From Acanthococcus lagerstroemiae (lineage: Eukaryota; Arthropoda; Insecta; Hemiptera; Eriococcidae), in assembly GCA_031841125.1 (NCBI GenBank), contig CM063114.1, positions 44,475,574 through 44,539,573 of the forward strand: DNA of 64,000 bases. Direction: 5' to 3'. The stretch's first letter is position 1. Each line of letters begins with the position of its first letter. Below the pieces are notes generated by a model. It did no database searches. It saw nothing but the letters and a program-made list of their open reading frames with translations, and was not told where the DNA came from. Shown piece by piece: positions 24,347-35,259 of the stretch. Position numbers and translations under genes: made by a program.

Positions 24347-24564
24347 TACCTTAAACTGGGGTAACTTCGGATTTGTGGGGGAATTCCGGACTTTGCTAGA
24401 ACTGAAGTAACAGTGGTTAGATGCTCTATTTCTTCGTTAACTAGGATGTCAAATGAAAGCTGAGACTTCTAACTGTGATGGAACCCGATGTTCCGGTTGT
24501 AATGTACAAAACTGGCTGTGTCCGGAGTTCCTCCACACATCCGAAACTACCCCAGTTAACGGTA
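24347..24564. mobile_element. short TACCTTAAACTGGGG MITE
   Basis: Left TACCTTAAACTGGGGTAACT, right complement TACCGTTAACTGGGGTAGTT. The interior is as in the 16304 and 18854 copies, in the opposite orientation. Confidence 0.83.
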
Positions 24565-25047
24565 AGGCTTTGTAGCCCAGTCACTTTTCGCGTCGAGTTT
24601 TAAAGTAAAACCTGAATGCATTTGTTATCGCCATTTCCTCATAAAAAACATTTTATTTAATATCTCACCCCCACCCCCATGATTCGATAGGACTTATTTT
24701 CCGATTCGATCTTCGTTCAGTCATCACCGATAGCATATCAGAGTTTCAGTTTTTGATTCAATGATAATTCTAGGCCAGCTCAATCAAACAAAAAAATTGA
24801 AATTGAATTAATAAACCTCGCAATTATTAGATAACGCTAACTTCGTTTTCCCTAAAAAAAAGATCAGATAGCAATATCTGCCTTGAAACTAATCTCTTAC
24901 ATATCAGTTCATTTCTTTCTGAATTACTTACCCTCTCGCTATCATCTGAGGTACTTCCGGTTTGCAAATAAGTAATCAATTTCGAAAACAATTGACTAGT
25001 CGAGATTTTTGAGACGTTTTTGCTTACCTTCCTACTGCAGTCAGTAA

Positions 25048-25319
25048 CATAGGCGCCGATTTATGGAAAATATTGAAGGGGCAGAATCGGCCAGAGCGCG
25101 GTTTTTTCTTTGATTATTTTATTGAGATGCGTTTGATATTTTGGTATTATCGATTTTATTCTTATTCGTTTTCTCTTTTTTTTTCCTTGTTAAATTTAAA
25201 CATTGCTGATTCGTTGTACTTTTTCCATTTTTGAGTTGGAAATATTGAGGGGGCGTCGCCCCTCCAAAGTTTTTATTGGGGCTCCCCCCCCCCCCCAAAG
25301 TGCCAAGTCGGCGTCTATG
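25048..25319. mobile_element. hAT-like MITE with perfect 8-bp target duplication GTCAGTAA
   Basis: GTCAGTAA at 25040-25047 and 25320-25327 brackets 272 bp. The element starts CATAGGCGCCGATTT and ends AAGTCGGCGTCTATG (inverted, 13 of 15). The right half is GC-rich with GGGGGCGTCGCCCCTCC and a C run; the middle is AT-rich. Confidence 0.87.
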
Positions 25320-25329
25320 GTCAGTAATA

Positions 25330-25640
25330 AAACAAATCCACTTGATGAATCAAAGACTATCTGTTAATCAAACACAATTGATTGATTAAAAACAGTAAAT
25401 TCATTGAAGGCACTTGATAAATTGAAACAAAGTATCTAACTAAAAATTAATTAGTAAAGTAAAGGAGAGAATAAAAAAAATCGATTGATAATGAATTAAT
25501 TATTAGAATTAAATTGATTACTTGAAAAATGTCGATCCATTGAAAACCAGAGATTAATCAAAAATTAATAGATTAATCAAAAATTAATAGATTAATCAAG
25601 AAAATATACTCTTTTATCTTAGATGATGATGATGATGATA
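25330..25640. repeat. AATTGATTAATCA-rich tract ending in an (ATG)n microsatellite
   Basis: Simple AT-rich words such as GATTAATCAAAAATTAATA repeat at 25550-25610. GATGATGATGATGATGATA lies at 25622-25641. No gene. Confidence 0.6.
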
Positions 25641-25844
25641 AGGTTATCTGTCTTACACCCGGTTTGATGTAGCTCTCCATTTTTCTCTATCTTGTGCAAG
25701 TTCTTTCATTTCTTTTTTTTTTGAAAGTTTCCAATGATGATGCTCACACAAATTGCTCCCTCCTGGACATCCGAATGGGGAGCTTTTTACATCCGGAAAT
25801 GTTATTTTACCTGTCGGAACACCATCATCCGTAATTAATATTTG

Positions 25845-25995
25845 TGACCTGACTCGTGAAAAGGCGGTTAAGGGGCAAAATTTTTTAGAATTTTTTCGTT
25901 GACGCCATGTGAAAGATCATGAAATTTCCTATAGGAAACATCGAAAATCTGAAAATCGATTTTTGCCCCTTAACCGCCTTTACACGAGTCAGGTC
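25845..25995. mobile_element. 151-bp palindromic MITE
   Basis: Left GACCTGACTCGTGAAAAGGC then GGTTAAGGGGCAAAA. The right is the complement (TTTTGCCCCTTAACCGCC, ACGAGTCAGGTC). Inverted ends of about 37 bp with one or two mismatches. Confidence 0.82.
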
Positions 25996-26441
25996 GCATT
26001 TGGAAAAGCTACATGTCCTGGACAGAGATACTGTTGTAGTTTTTCATTGCTAGCAAGGTTTATCTGTTGGAATTAGTCTTTTCCAGGGGTGCTTTTGGTT
26101 GCGATTTTGACGATATATAACCTGATGAAGAGTCTTTTACTTTTTCAATTTATTTTTTTACGCTTAAGCTTATCACCCAAGAGGAGGTTATTTCGGATAA
26201 TTGATTAATTAAAAACAGAGGTCATTGATTGATAAAATATGAATTTATTTTTATAAAAATATCTTTTCTAATGCTTTTTAGCTGCGATAAAATTTTTCAA
26301 TAGTTTATAGTCGGCATTTTTGCTGTTCAGCTCCTACTACCTCCATTTTGTAACAGAAAATTTGTCAGCTAAAATCATGACTAAATCGTATATTTGAAAT
26401 ATCAGTTGACAATCATTTTGAGGGACGTATCATGCTTTCAG

Positions 26442-26612
26442 CAAAAAGACAATTTAACCTTCGACGAATTGAACAATCCGGGTGTGCTGCAATATGCAAA
26501 GTACCCACCGCGAATCTTGAACTACTCTATGAATCATTTGCAACTGCATTTTGTCCTCAAAGACTCAATTTTTATCGATAATAAAAGCAAAAAATTTCAG
26601 AATCATGCCAAG
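26442..26612 (+). CDS. candidate orphan exon of unknown function
   Basis: A 171-bp plus-strand block between a good acceptor (ATGCTTTCAG at 26432-26441) and a donor-like AAG|GTGACG. It is phase 0 at both ends and open for 57 codons (QKDNLTFDELNNPGVLQYAK ...). The peptide is of ordinary complexity, unlike nearby repeats. I do not recognise it and could not find the neighbouring exons. Confidence 0.28.
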
Positions 26613-27348
26613 GTGACGGTTAGATTTTAAAACTTCTTTCTTCTTCGGGCCTGGCATTCTTTCAAAATTTTTTATACGCTGCTTGTTTTACCTATTAACA
26701 TTCTTATCGAACTCGTTTATAATTTTTGCGAATTCTAAATTATTCGCACGTATTCAACGTGCCTAGAATTTCTCTTCTCGCCTACAGCTTTTAGGGCAAA
26801 GCTCTGTGGGAATTTTATTAATGTGACGAATTATACAGCATTCCGCTACCAGGAAAAAGTAATATGGCTGCACAGAATCAGAAAAAGCATGCCGTGGACA
26901 TAGAGCCTACATTGTATGCACGTTGAGGTTGAACTCGTCATGGAATCGTAGGCGGAATCTATTTTTAACTATTAAGCTGTGAAATGTCGAAAAAATCTAG
27001 TTAAGTTGTATTACTGCACGAATCACGTGGAGTACGCGTGCGAAAGCCCCGTCGAATTATATTGTCGAGATAAAAACAAATGCCCTCGCACATTTGCTCG
27101 GTAATTCGGTTGGAGAACACAATTTCATCGAGCAGCTAATAAAAATTATCGCTGAGCGTTGAACAGTTCGATAAGGCTGATACGAATTGTACAATTCTTG
27201 AATTTAATTTTCATCTCGATTCGAGCCACAAAAGTCAGTCGGCTAAGTGACTAATTTGACGTCCTGGTGCAATTCGAGTGTACTTTTTATATACCTACGT
27301 CAACATCTAAGTACTCAAAGAGTGCAATTTTTACGGTTCGTCTTTGTT

Positions 27349-28033
27349 TCAAGCGCAATTTTTATGGCCTGTAAATTGTAGTTCGTAGATAGGCGTGTGG
27401 ACTTGTCGACCTTCACATTGACAAATACAGATACGACATTCGAAGTCAACGAGAGGATCTACCTGATTTGAGACGACGCATACGGTCGATGCGTATGACC
27501 AACGTCCTTCAATTTTATTGATAATCCTAAAAGTCATGGGGAAACCTGTGTCGAGAATCGATTTTATTTGAATGTTAGTCACAATCGTGGATGAACAGAT
27601 TCGGAGGACTGGCCAAACATATCCAATAGAGAAAGTGGTACAAATATGGACCCCCTTTTTATTTTTGAGGAATTGCGTGGAATCTAAGAGGTTGACATCC
27701 ACGTTTCTGTGGAATATTTGCCAAGTTTCCTTCGTGACATGAATTTCAATTAGAAAGCAGTTTAAAGCGAAATACCTGCATGATCTTCCTTCATATTGAA
27801 GAGAGTCCAAATTACCCGTATATGGCAATTACAGTAAATCGGATCCCAGTTCTGTGAAAACCCTTGAATTTTATCAATCTCGATCAAGCCACCGAAAAGC
27901 TCCTGCAGAGATGCACCGAAGATACTTTGTTGGGAAAGGTATCCTAATGCCAACAACAAAATGTTAGGCCTTGACCAAGAGTTTTCACTCTTCAAATCGC
28001 ACCAATTCAGGGTCCGGTTTTGCCAGCTATTGT
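27349..28033 (-). CDS. candidate two-exon gene fragment, unknown protein
   Basis: Minus strand. Exon a (about 28033-27776) follows an acceptor-like TTTACAATAG and is open through WQNRTLNWCDLKSENSWSRP, a hydrophobic stretch ILLLALGYL, and ends ...MKEDHA at donor G|GTATTT. Joining to an acceptor CAACCTCTTAG near 27690 keeps the frame and continues STQFLKNKKGVHICTTFSIG... to a stop at 27349, cysteine-rich near the end (ECRICICQCEG). The intron would be about 85 bp, the size used by real genes here. The longest single frame is 159 codons. The family is not recognised and the model is inference; the region could also be a chance pair of open frames. Confidence 0.3.
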
Positions 28034-28216
28034 AAATTCAAAATTTTTTTAAATCGGGGAACAAATGGAGTTCTTGCTTTTCAGATACTAGATACATCCG
28101 ACTGATGTTTCGAATTTTCCATTTTTCACCCCACTGATGAAGAAGTATACAACTGACGAAAGCGTCCTAGACCTTTCCCGTCTTCCTGAATTCCCCCTCG
28201 TAGAAAACGAAATTTT

Positions 28217-28462
28217 CAGAAATGAAATTTGACTTTCAGTTTGGGGAGATGGAGAAGAAAAATTTGCCACCAAATATTTTTTTTTAACGAAAAATTCGCC
28301 GACAAATTTTTAAATTAAAACTTTGCCGATTTCTTAATCGAAATATTTTTCAATTGAAAAAAAATAATAATAAGTAAACAAACATTCATAAAAAATGAAA
28401 AATTCAAATAAACAGTTTCAAAATTTGCCGTCACTCTCCCCCCCCCTGTAGTTTTGCCCCTG
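28217..28462. mobile_element. CAGGGGCGAAA-type MITE, copy 1
   Basis: Left CAGAAATGAAATTTGACTTT, right TAGTTTTGCCCCTG. The interior AATTCGCCGACAAATTTTTA and ATTTGCCGTCACTCTCCCCC is shared with 28490-28742 and 30821-31087. Confidence 0.72.
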
Positions 28463-28489
28463 CACACTAACAAACATATGTAAGATATC

Positions 28490-28742
28490 CAGAGGTGAAA
28501 CTTGACTTTCAGTTGGGGGAGGGGAGGGGGAGAACGAAAATTTGCCGACAAATATTTTTTGAAAACTAAAAATTCGCCGACAAAGTTTTTGTAAGTTCGA
28601 AAATTTGCCGATTTTTTAATCAAAATATTTTTTAATTGAAAAAAAAAAAGAAAAACAAAACAAGTTAAATGAACAGTTTCAAAATTTGCCGACTGCCAAA
28701 TTATTGGGGTGTTTCACCCCCCCCCCCATAGTTTCGTCCCTG
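28490..28742. mobile_element. CAGGGGCGAAA-type MITE, copy 2
   Basis: Left CAGAGGTGAAACTTGACTTT, right ATAGTTTCGTCCCTG. 253 bp in the same orientation as copy 1 and only 27 bp from it. Confidence 0.75.
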
Positions 28743-29097
28743 CAAATGCAGATTGGAACCTTATCCCCCAAGCACTCACATTTGTGCACATAAGCATACC
28801 CTAGTCTGGGAGGGTAAGCTGGAAGGATGTTAGGAATACTTGTAGGGTTACCAACCATTTGCTTTTTGGCAAATGCATTTATTTTTTTCAAGTTGCATTT
28901 GCCCTTTGTCAGACCCAGCAATGAGATAAAAAAACTTTTCTTCTTTTATCAGTTTATGAAAGTATCCCGGAAAAACGTAAAAATGTAAAAGCATTCAACA
29001 TTCACAGGATCATTTTGAATGTACCTACGTAAGCGTGCAAACGCGCTTCGTTGCTGCACGCTGCTCGGCACACAGTCATCATTTGTCACATTTTGTA

Positions 29098-30075
29098 TAC
29101 CGTAATCTGGGGTAGCTTCGGACTATTTTTTAACTTCAAGTCCCTATAACTCCCTAACATGTGGTACGAAGGTGGTTTGAAGATAATTTAAAAAATCTTG
29201 TCTTGACCTATAGTTTACCACTACATGAGTGAAAATCTGCTTAGGTAATTTAATTTTGAACCCCTCAGGAGAAAATAAATGGTAGTCTAAAATTTATCCA
29301 GAAAAGAGGTAACTTCGGACTTTTTATTTCTCTCTTTAAAAAAAATAATGTTTCGGTTTCCTAAAGTTCTGAAAACACTTTTACAGAACTTTGACTGAAG
29401 AATCGATATTTATTCAAGCATAAAAAGACATTTTTATTCATTAAAGTATACAATTATTCTGAAAAAATCAAGTTGTACAAGAAAAAATCAAAATTTCAGC
29501 TACAGAAATGTTAAATTAAATATAAACTCAAAATGAGTATGAGGTATACATTTCATAACTTCTTTGCCAAAGTCGTGGTAACCTCGCTTGACTTTTTCAA
29601 ACGCCTCCGAGTTTTCCTTTATACGAATGAACCCTTTTATTTCACAAACTTTAAAACTTGGTACAAAATTTTCGTCACTTTTTTTACTTTTTTCCCGATA
29701 ATTCAACTTCCATTCATTCTTTAAATCTTTCTCTCTCTCTCTCTTTTTTTTTTTTTTTATTATTCAGAAAGGCTTGCTGCATCCGACCACGAGAAAACGA
29801 AAATTTGATTACAAGATTTTTTTGGCGATCCAAATAAAGTTTTCTGACTGTTTTTTTGGGAGAGGGGACGGGGGCCTTTTGTATGTGCGTCACGAAAATC
29901 ATTCTAGTTTCCCTATATCGATTTTAAAATCGATTTTAACCACATAGCAGTGTAGCCACATGCGTTGGCATTAATTCCGTGCCAAATTTGATGGAATTCC
30001 CTTCAATCTGAACTTGGTGGGAAATGTTTTAAGTAAAAAAGTTGAATCGGTCCAAAGTTACCCCAGATTACGGTA
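29098..30075. mobile_element. 978-bp element with 25-bp TACCGTAATCTGGGG ends
   Basis: The left and right ends match as inverted repeats at 23 of 25 positions (TACCGTAATCTGGGGTAGCT versus TACCGTAATCTGGGGTAACT). TA at both edges suggests a Tc1/mariner-type target. The interior is AT-rich with a (CT)n and poly-T stretch at 29727-29760 and a second internal AACTTCGGACTTTT. No open frame long enough for a transposase. It is a long non-autonomous relative of the short MITEs at 16304, 18854, 24347 and 33197. Confidence 0.8.
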
Positions 30076-30820
30076 CTCCATACAGATAGTGCTATTCTTT
30101 CCCAAGATCTTTCCAGTATTCTGTTTATTCCAAGTCTGTCTTACATTTTTAGAACATTTGCTTTTTGTGACGAAATTTGCTTTTTTTCACCAGCAACATT
30201 TGCCTTTTAGAAAAAATGAATGGGTAACTCTTTCCTTTACACATTAAGGTGGTCGTTATTTACTCTTGGTCCAAGGGTAAATAACGTGATCTTTTTTTCT
30301 GAATTTCCTCTGATTCGTCTCCTAAATTGGTTCCAATAAAAAAATAAAATAAAAATAAACCTACAAAGTTTCAGGTCGATCGGATTAGGGGAATCCAGGC
30401 CACAAGCTCCCTTTCATTCTTATGGAAAAAACACATGGAATTTTGACTTTTTTTCCAGACTAAATTTTCCCTTTTGAATTACCAGGACCAAAGCCCGTAA
30501 ATTAAACAAACATTTGCTATCGGATTCAGCTTGTGAAATCGGAAAATAAGTCTTGCTTTCAAATTTTAGATTTTAATATCTAAAATGTTCAAAACTTTCT
30601 CAAATTTCAGGCTCTACACAGGTCGAACAAAAAATCTAGTATAAACAGAATAGTCATTAAAATTCAAAATTCAACGTTTGCTCTCGACTTTCAGATTTTT
30701 GAAATGTCTTCCACATTTCAGCTTTGTTTCAACCTTTCAGATAACTATCGATATACTCAGCTTGAAACCTTCGGATTTTGACTGACTAGTCTCTGACAGG
30801 AGTCCAGGGTACTCCATCTT
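30076..30820. other. no gene recognised
   Basis: AT-rich, with TTTTCCAGACTAAATTTTCC-type sequence. A short inverted GGTAAATAACG/ TTATTTACTCTTGG pair lies at 30250-30290. Nothing else supportable. Confidence 0.4.
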
Positions 30821-31087
30821 CAGAAACGAAATTTGACTTTCAGTTTGGGGAGATGGAGAAGAAGAACCCCCGACAATTTTTTTTTCAACTAAAAATTCGG
30901 CAAAATTTTTAAAAAATTAAAAATTTGCCGATTTTTCATCGACATATTTTTTAATTAAAAAAGAAATAAATAAACAAAAATTCATAAAAATTGAGAAATT
31001 CAAATGAACTGTTTCAAAATTTGCCGACTGTCAAATTATTGGGGGGGGGGTTGTTTCAACCCCCACACCCCTATATTTTCGCCCCTG
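30821..31087. mobile_element. CAGGGGCGAAA-type MITE, copy 3
   Basis: Left CAGAAACGAAATTTGACTTT, right TATTTTCGCCCCTG. The interior ATTTGCCGACTGTCAAATTA precedes a G run and GTTTCAACCCCC. Confidence 0.75.
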
Positions 31088-31814
31088 AAGATATCTCCTG
31101 TATCTCTTAACACAGAGAGCAGAGATTGGTCTCGTCTTATTAGAGTTCCACTTATTAGTTTGTTTTGATGACTGTTTTAGTTTGTAGTTGATATCAGAGA
31201 AAAATGGAATAACTCTAAACTGTTCAAAATTCAAAATATCGAACCACTGCTGCTTGTACATTTCTTTGGGAACGATTAATTTGATCACTCAAACTAGACA
31301 GGTTCTCAACTCTGCCGCTAGATATCAGTCACTTCGACTCCAAATCCCAATGGATGGATTTACCTTGACGTCACTAAGTTTATTCTAACTAAAGTCTGGC
31401 GTTGTCAGGTGTCAACATAAAAAACTTTTAATAACAATAACCACTTTTTAATTATTTTAGCCATAAAATTAATTAAGCGGATTGAGATCAAAACTGTACA
31501 TATGCCTGGAATCATTATTAATGTACTAGTAACAAATCTTTTCTTTTTTTCAAATAAATTTAACCAAATTCCACGAGAAAATCACCTGTACAAAGAAATG
31601 TATCTGGTAAGGAGATTGACTTGGGTAAATAGCTGTTTCATTCAGACTCGCCTGATGATTTCGTCGAAGCTGCAGAGGTCCTCGCGGGCTCTAAATAATT
31701 TTGAAATCTTGTAAATCCTTGAAGTGGGGCTCTCATCCCTTATTTTTTCCATATTTCTGATTTGCAAGCATTAAAGTCAGCCCAATAAGTCGATCTTTTT
31801 TCAGAATGTTATAA

Positions 31815-31988
31815 GGCTGTGTAAACTTTATGTGGGCATACTTATCCGCCATTTTCTGATCCTTACTTTTGTCCGATAAGAAGGGAAAAATACGTCATGA
31901 CGTCGCTCACGACGATCAAGGTTACACGGGGGAATGAAAGGATAAATATGCGGTGGCTGGAGCATGCTTATACGAAGTTTACAGAGCC
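31815..31988. mobile_element. GGCTCTGTAAACT-type MITE
   Basis: Left GGCTGTGTAAACTTTATGTG then GGCATACTTATCCGCCATTT. The right complement is GGCTCTGTAAACTTCGTATA. A partial relative of the same family lies at 32400-32560 (TGGTGGCTGAGTATACCTAT, AGTTTACAGAGCCC). Confidence 0.65.
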
Positions 31989-32150
31989 CACATTAAGACT
32001 TACACTTTGTATGGGCATACTGGTTCACCATTTGGACCGAGCAACGTGGTGGCGCGCTGATATCGTTTTTCGATTTTACATTGAATTTCTTATCAACGTT
32101 AGGATAAAGTGTACAATTTTATCCTAACGTCGATAAGAACATAAAGGAAC

Positions 32151-32380
32151 TATACTCCGTTTGCAAATAGAAAGGGTCATGTAAACAAACATTATAGAAC
32201 TCCCGGTATCTGCGGCGTGAAGTGGGTACGTGTAAGTATTCGATTGTTGTGTGCATGTATTGATGTTTATGTATGCTAGTGTTATAATCTTATAGGGAAT
32301 TACGGTCTGTGCTTGTGTGCATATGCTGGTATTCTGGTCTTTGTTTACATGACCCTTTCTATTTGCGAACAGACTATAGA
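32151..32380. mobile_element. fold-back element with TTTGCAAATAGAAAGGGTCA ends
   Basis: Left TTTGCAAATAGAAAGGGTCA then TGTAAACAAA. The right is the exact complement except one base (TTTGTTTACATGACCCTTTC TATTTGC split over about 30 bp). Weaker pairing continues outward to CTATA. The middle is TG/CA-rich. Confidence 0.75.
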
Positions 32381-32605
32381 TGTTGTTGAAAACTTCCATC
32401 AGATGTCAGCCATTATGTTGCTAGATCCGAATTTTGATCCTTACTAGTGGCAAACGCATCACAGAACGCGACATGAGCGATGATCACGGTTACATGCGGA
32501 ATGACATGTAAGGATTAACATGGTGGCTGAGTATACCTATACTTAGTTTACAGAGCCCTGAGGATGTTTTTTTTTTTTTTTTTTTTTTTTATAAGTAGTG
32601 TTGTT

Positions 32606-32970
32606 ATTCTCGCTAAAGATCTATAACAATACGAGTGCGGAAACCCGCCATTTTGTATCCAACCGCCTCCGGAGATGTCGAATCGACTACACGGGACGTT
32701 CCGCTAGGGCTCTATAGTTTCACCTGGGTATACTAAGCCGCCATTTTGGTTCATACTGCGCCCGTGGATGCCGAATCCGACTATGCGGAGCGTAACGCGT
32801 AGTCAATTCGGCATCGACGGGCGCAGTATGAACCAAAATGGTGGCTTAGTATACCCAGGTGAAACTATAGAGCCCTAGTTCCGCATAGTCGGATTCAGCA
32901 GCATCTACGGGCATGGTTGGATACAAAATGGCAGGTTTCCGCAGTTGTATGGTTACGTCTCTATTCTCGC
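32606..32970. mobile_element. outer palindromic element bearing a nested one
   Basis: The left arm AACAATACGAGTGCGGAAAC then CCGCCATTTTGTATCCAACC pairs with the right arm GGTTGGATACAAAATGGCAG then GTTTCCGCAGTTGTATGGTT. ATTCTCGC occurs at both outer edges (about 32606 and 32964), a likely 8-bp target duplication. The centre is occupied by the element at 32704-32878. Confidence 0.72.
32704..32878. mobile_element. nested 175-bp near-perfect palindrome
   Basis: CTAGGGCTCTATAGTTTCAC, CTGGGTATACTAAGCCGCCA, TTTTGGTTCATACTGCGCCC and their complement on the right. Flanked by the direct repeat TTCCG (32699-32703 and 32879-32883). Arms are about 80 bp with few mismatches. Confidence 0.85.
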
Positions 32971-33196
32971 AAAGTATGCCGGCATTAATTACATCCTTCG
33001 TGTTATTAGAATTTTAGAAATATGACATTCCAGTCAAATTTGCTTTGCTTTCACAGCTATGTAGCCTGAAAGAGGACCATTATCAAATCTATCATTGTGT
33101 GAAAAGGAAAAGATCGTTTATTTTGATGCTATTTCCTATGATGACGTCACGAATGAATGTCTATCATGAGTTTGATAAATTGTGAAACCGACTGAA

Positions 33197-33420
33197 TACC
33201 ACATGATAACTCCAGACTTGTGGGGGATTTCCGGACATTGCTAGAACTGGAGTAACACTGGTTAGATACTTTATTACTTCGTGAACTAGGACGTCAAATA
33301 AAAAGCTGAGACTTGTAGCTACACTGTCATGTGATGAAACCCAGTGTTCAAGTTGTAATGTACGAAACCGGTAGTGTCCGGAGTTCCCCCACGAATCCAA
33401 AGTTATTCCAGTTAACAGTA
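33197..33420. mobile_element. short TACC...AACTGGGG MITE, most diverged copy
   Basis: Left TACCACATGATAACTCCAGA, right TTATTCCAGTTAACAGTA. The interior TGGGGGATTTCCGGACATTG, AACACTGGTTAGATAC and GAGTTCCCCCACGAATCC is as in other copies. Confidence 0.75.
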
Positions 33421-33429
33421 ATCGGTATC

Positions 33430-33900
33430 GCCTTGAATAAGTCTTGAAAATGTCTCACTAATTTTGAAGAGTAATGAGACCTATCAAATTCTGCAAGCAG
33501 ACGAATTAGTCTTAGCAGAAACAGACTGAATGAACCATAATTAAGTTCTGGTCTGCATAAGTGTTAAAAGCATCTTACTGATTTTGAGGAGTCTGATGAA
33601 TTCTGTCGAATTCTGGAAACAGCTGAATGAGTTTTAGCTGAGTTTTAATAAGTTCCAGAAGCATCAGATTGCGTTTCAGGGGAGTGTGATGAGTCTGATC
33701 AGTCCTCGGGCCGCCAAGTGAATCTTGTCAAAATTCTGTCGAATTTCATTAGTGTTCCGAGTTGAGAGGAGTCCTGAGGGGGTCTCTGAATGTCTAAACG
33801 TGTCCGAGGAGGTTACAATAGAGTCTGAAAGAGTCCTAAAGGCAAGGCAATTGAGGGCTTTGTTAAGGAAGGACATGTCATTTTGATTAAAGGAAGGATA
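33430..33900. repeat. degenerate repeat tract, reverse orientation of 1-2050
   Basis: Repeated TAAGTCTTGAAAA, AGTCTGATGA, GAGTCTGAAAGAGTCC words, irregular spacing. No gene. Confidence 0.55.
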
Positions 33901-34777
33901 GATGAGAGATTTGGGGGTTCCTTTTGGTCAGCCTCCTGGCAGGACTGTAGCTAGCAAGTTCTTTTGGTTTTATCTTCGCACTGCAAGCTCTAGTGCCTTT
34001 AACCAATGTTTTACTCCTGAATTACCTACACTCAGAAACACTGCGGACCCTGACTTCATATGATACCTATAGATCAGGATCTGGCCATCTTTTCTCCTCA
34101 AGACAGTGTAAATCTAAAAACAAAATGAATAAGTTCGACTAATGAGCGGTGTTGGAATTTCATTGTGAATTTATCTTCGTCATGATAAGGAATGTTGCCT
34201 TTTTTTAATGTTTTGATTGATACCACATTATTAGACAGAGACATGTTTCATTCCAAGCTGAATATTGATAAGTTTTGATTTTAGCCGTTTCTCCACTCGA
34301 ATAAAACGAATTTTGAAAGAAGGAAATCTTAATTCGGATACCAATTTACTGTCTCCAACTGAGCTATCATTTTCAGGGTCAAGTTTACTGTTTATTTATT
34401 CGACACATTGACGAAGTGCCAACAAGCCACAACCTCATGCAGCGACGACCCAACGACCCAATTTCGTATTTAATACGACTCAAATTTTTTTCGGATCTGA
34501 AATTATCATATAGTGGTTGCCGATATCAAAAACAGAATAACTCTGTCGCAAGCAAATTCCAGTTTGAAATTAGCAACCCCAATCGGCATTTATATAGCTC
34601 GTGAGCTAAGCCCAATAATTTTCGCATATTTGAAGGATGAAACTTCAACTTTGATGCCCACATCGAGATCTGATCAAAAATCTAATGAGTTAAGGATCCC
34701 CTTTTGCCCAGTGTCAATCTAACTGCGCCTTTGAAAAATATGAGGGAAGAAGGTAGAGCTCTGTATTGAGACAGGTA
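33901..34777. other. no gene recognised
   Basis: Mixed sequence with open frames of about 60 codons at 34416-34722 on the plus strand. No splice context or motif supports them. Confidence 0.35.
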
Positions 34778-35259
34778 AGAACAGCCACCATTCTCTTCCT
34801 AGTTTGTTCCATATATGGCTTTTCATCGTCGGGTTCATGATTTCTTATCTCGATGTAGAATTATTATCATTTATCATCAATGAGGTATGTGACTTGACAC
34901 AAGAAAAGGGCCTCAATGGTATTAAGACACTGAAGCTCTTTTCTGTGCCACATTGTGTTATGATTCTTTTGACACATTTTATTACAAATTTCAGATTTTT
35001 TAAGTAGAGCACTGAAAGAAAAATATGAAAATTTGTAATAAAATGTGCCAAAAGACCACAATGTGATGTGACATAGAAAAGGGTCCTAATGTTCCCTTAC
35101 CATTGAGGCCATTTTCTTGTAACACCTCATACAGCTCCTTGATGATAATGTGATAATTCTACAGCGAGATAAGAAATCATGTAATGTAAACAAACCCGAC
35201 GATAAAAAGCCCTACTAATTTTCTTTGACCGAACTGGAAAGAAAATGGCGGCTGTCTGT
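34778..35259. mobile_element. 482-bp fold-back element
   Basis: The outer arms AGAACAGCCACCATTCTC and GAAAATGGCGGCTGTCTG are inverted. Inner blocks also pair: CATCGTCGGGTT / AACCCGACGATAA, ATGATTTCTTATCTCGATGT / CAGCGAGATAAGAAATCAT, and TTTTATTACAAATTTCAGA / AAATTTGTAATAAAATGTG, so the element is palindromic almost to its centre at about 35003. Confidence 0.78.
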
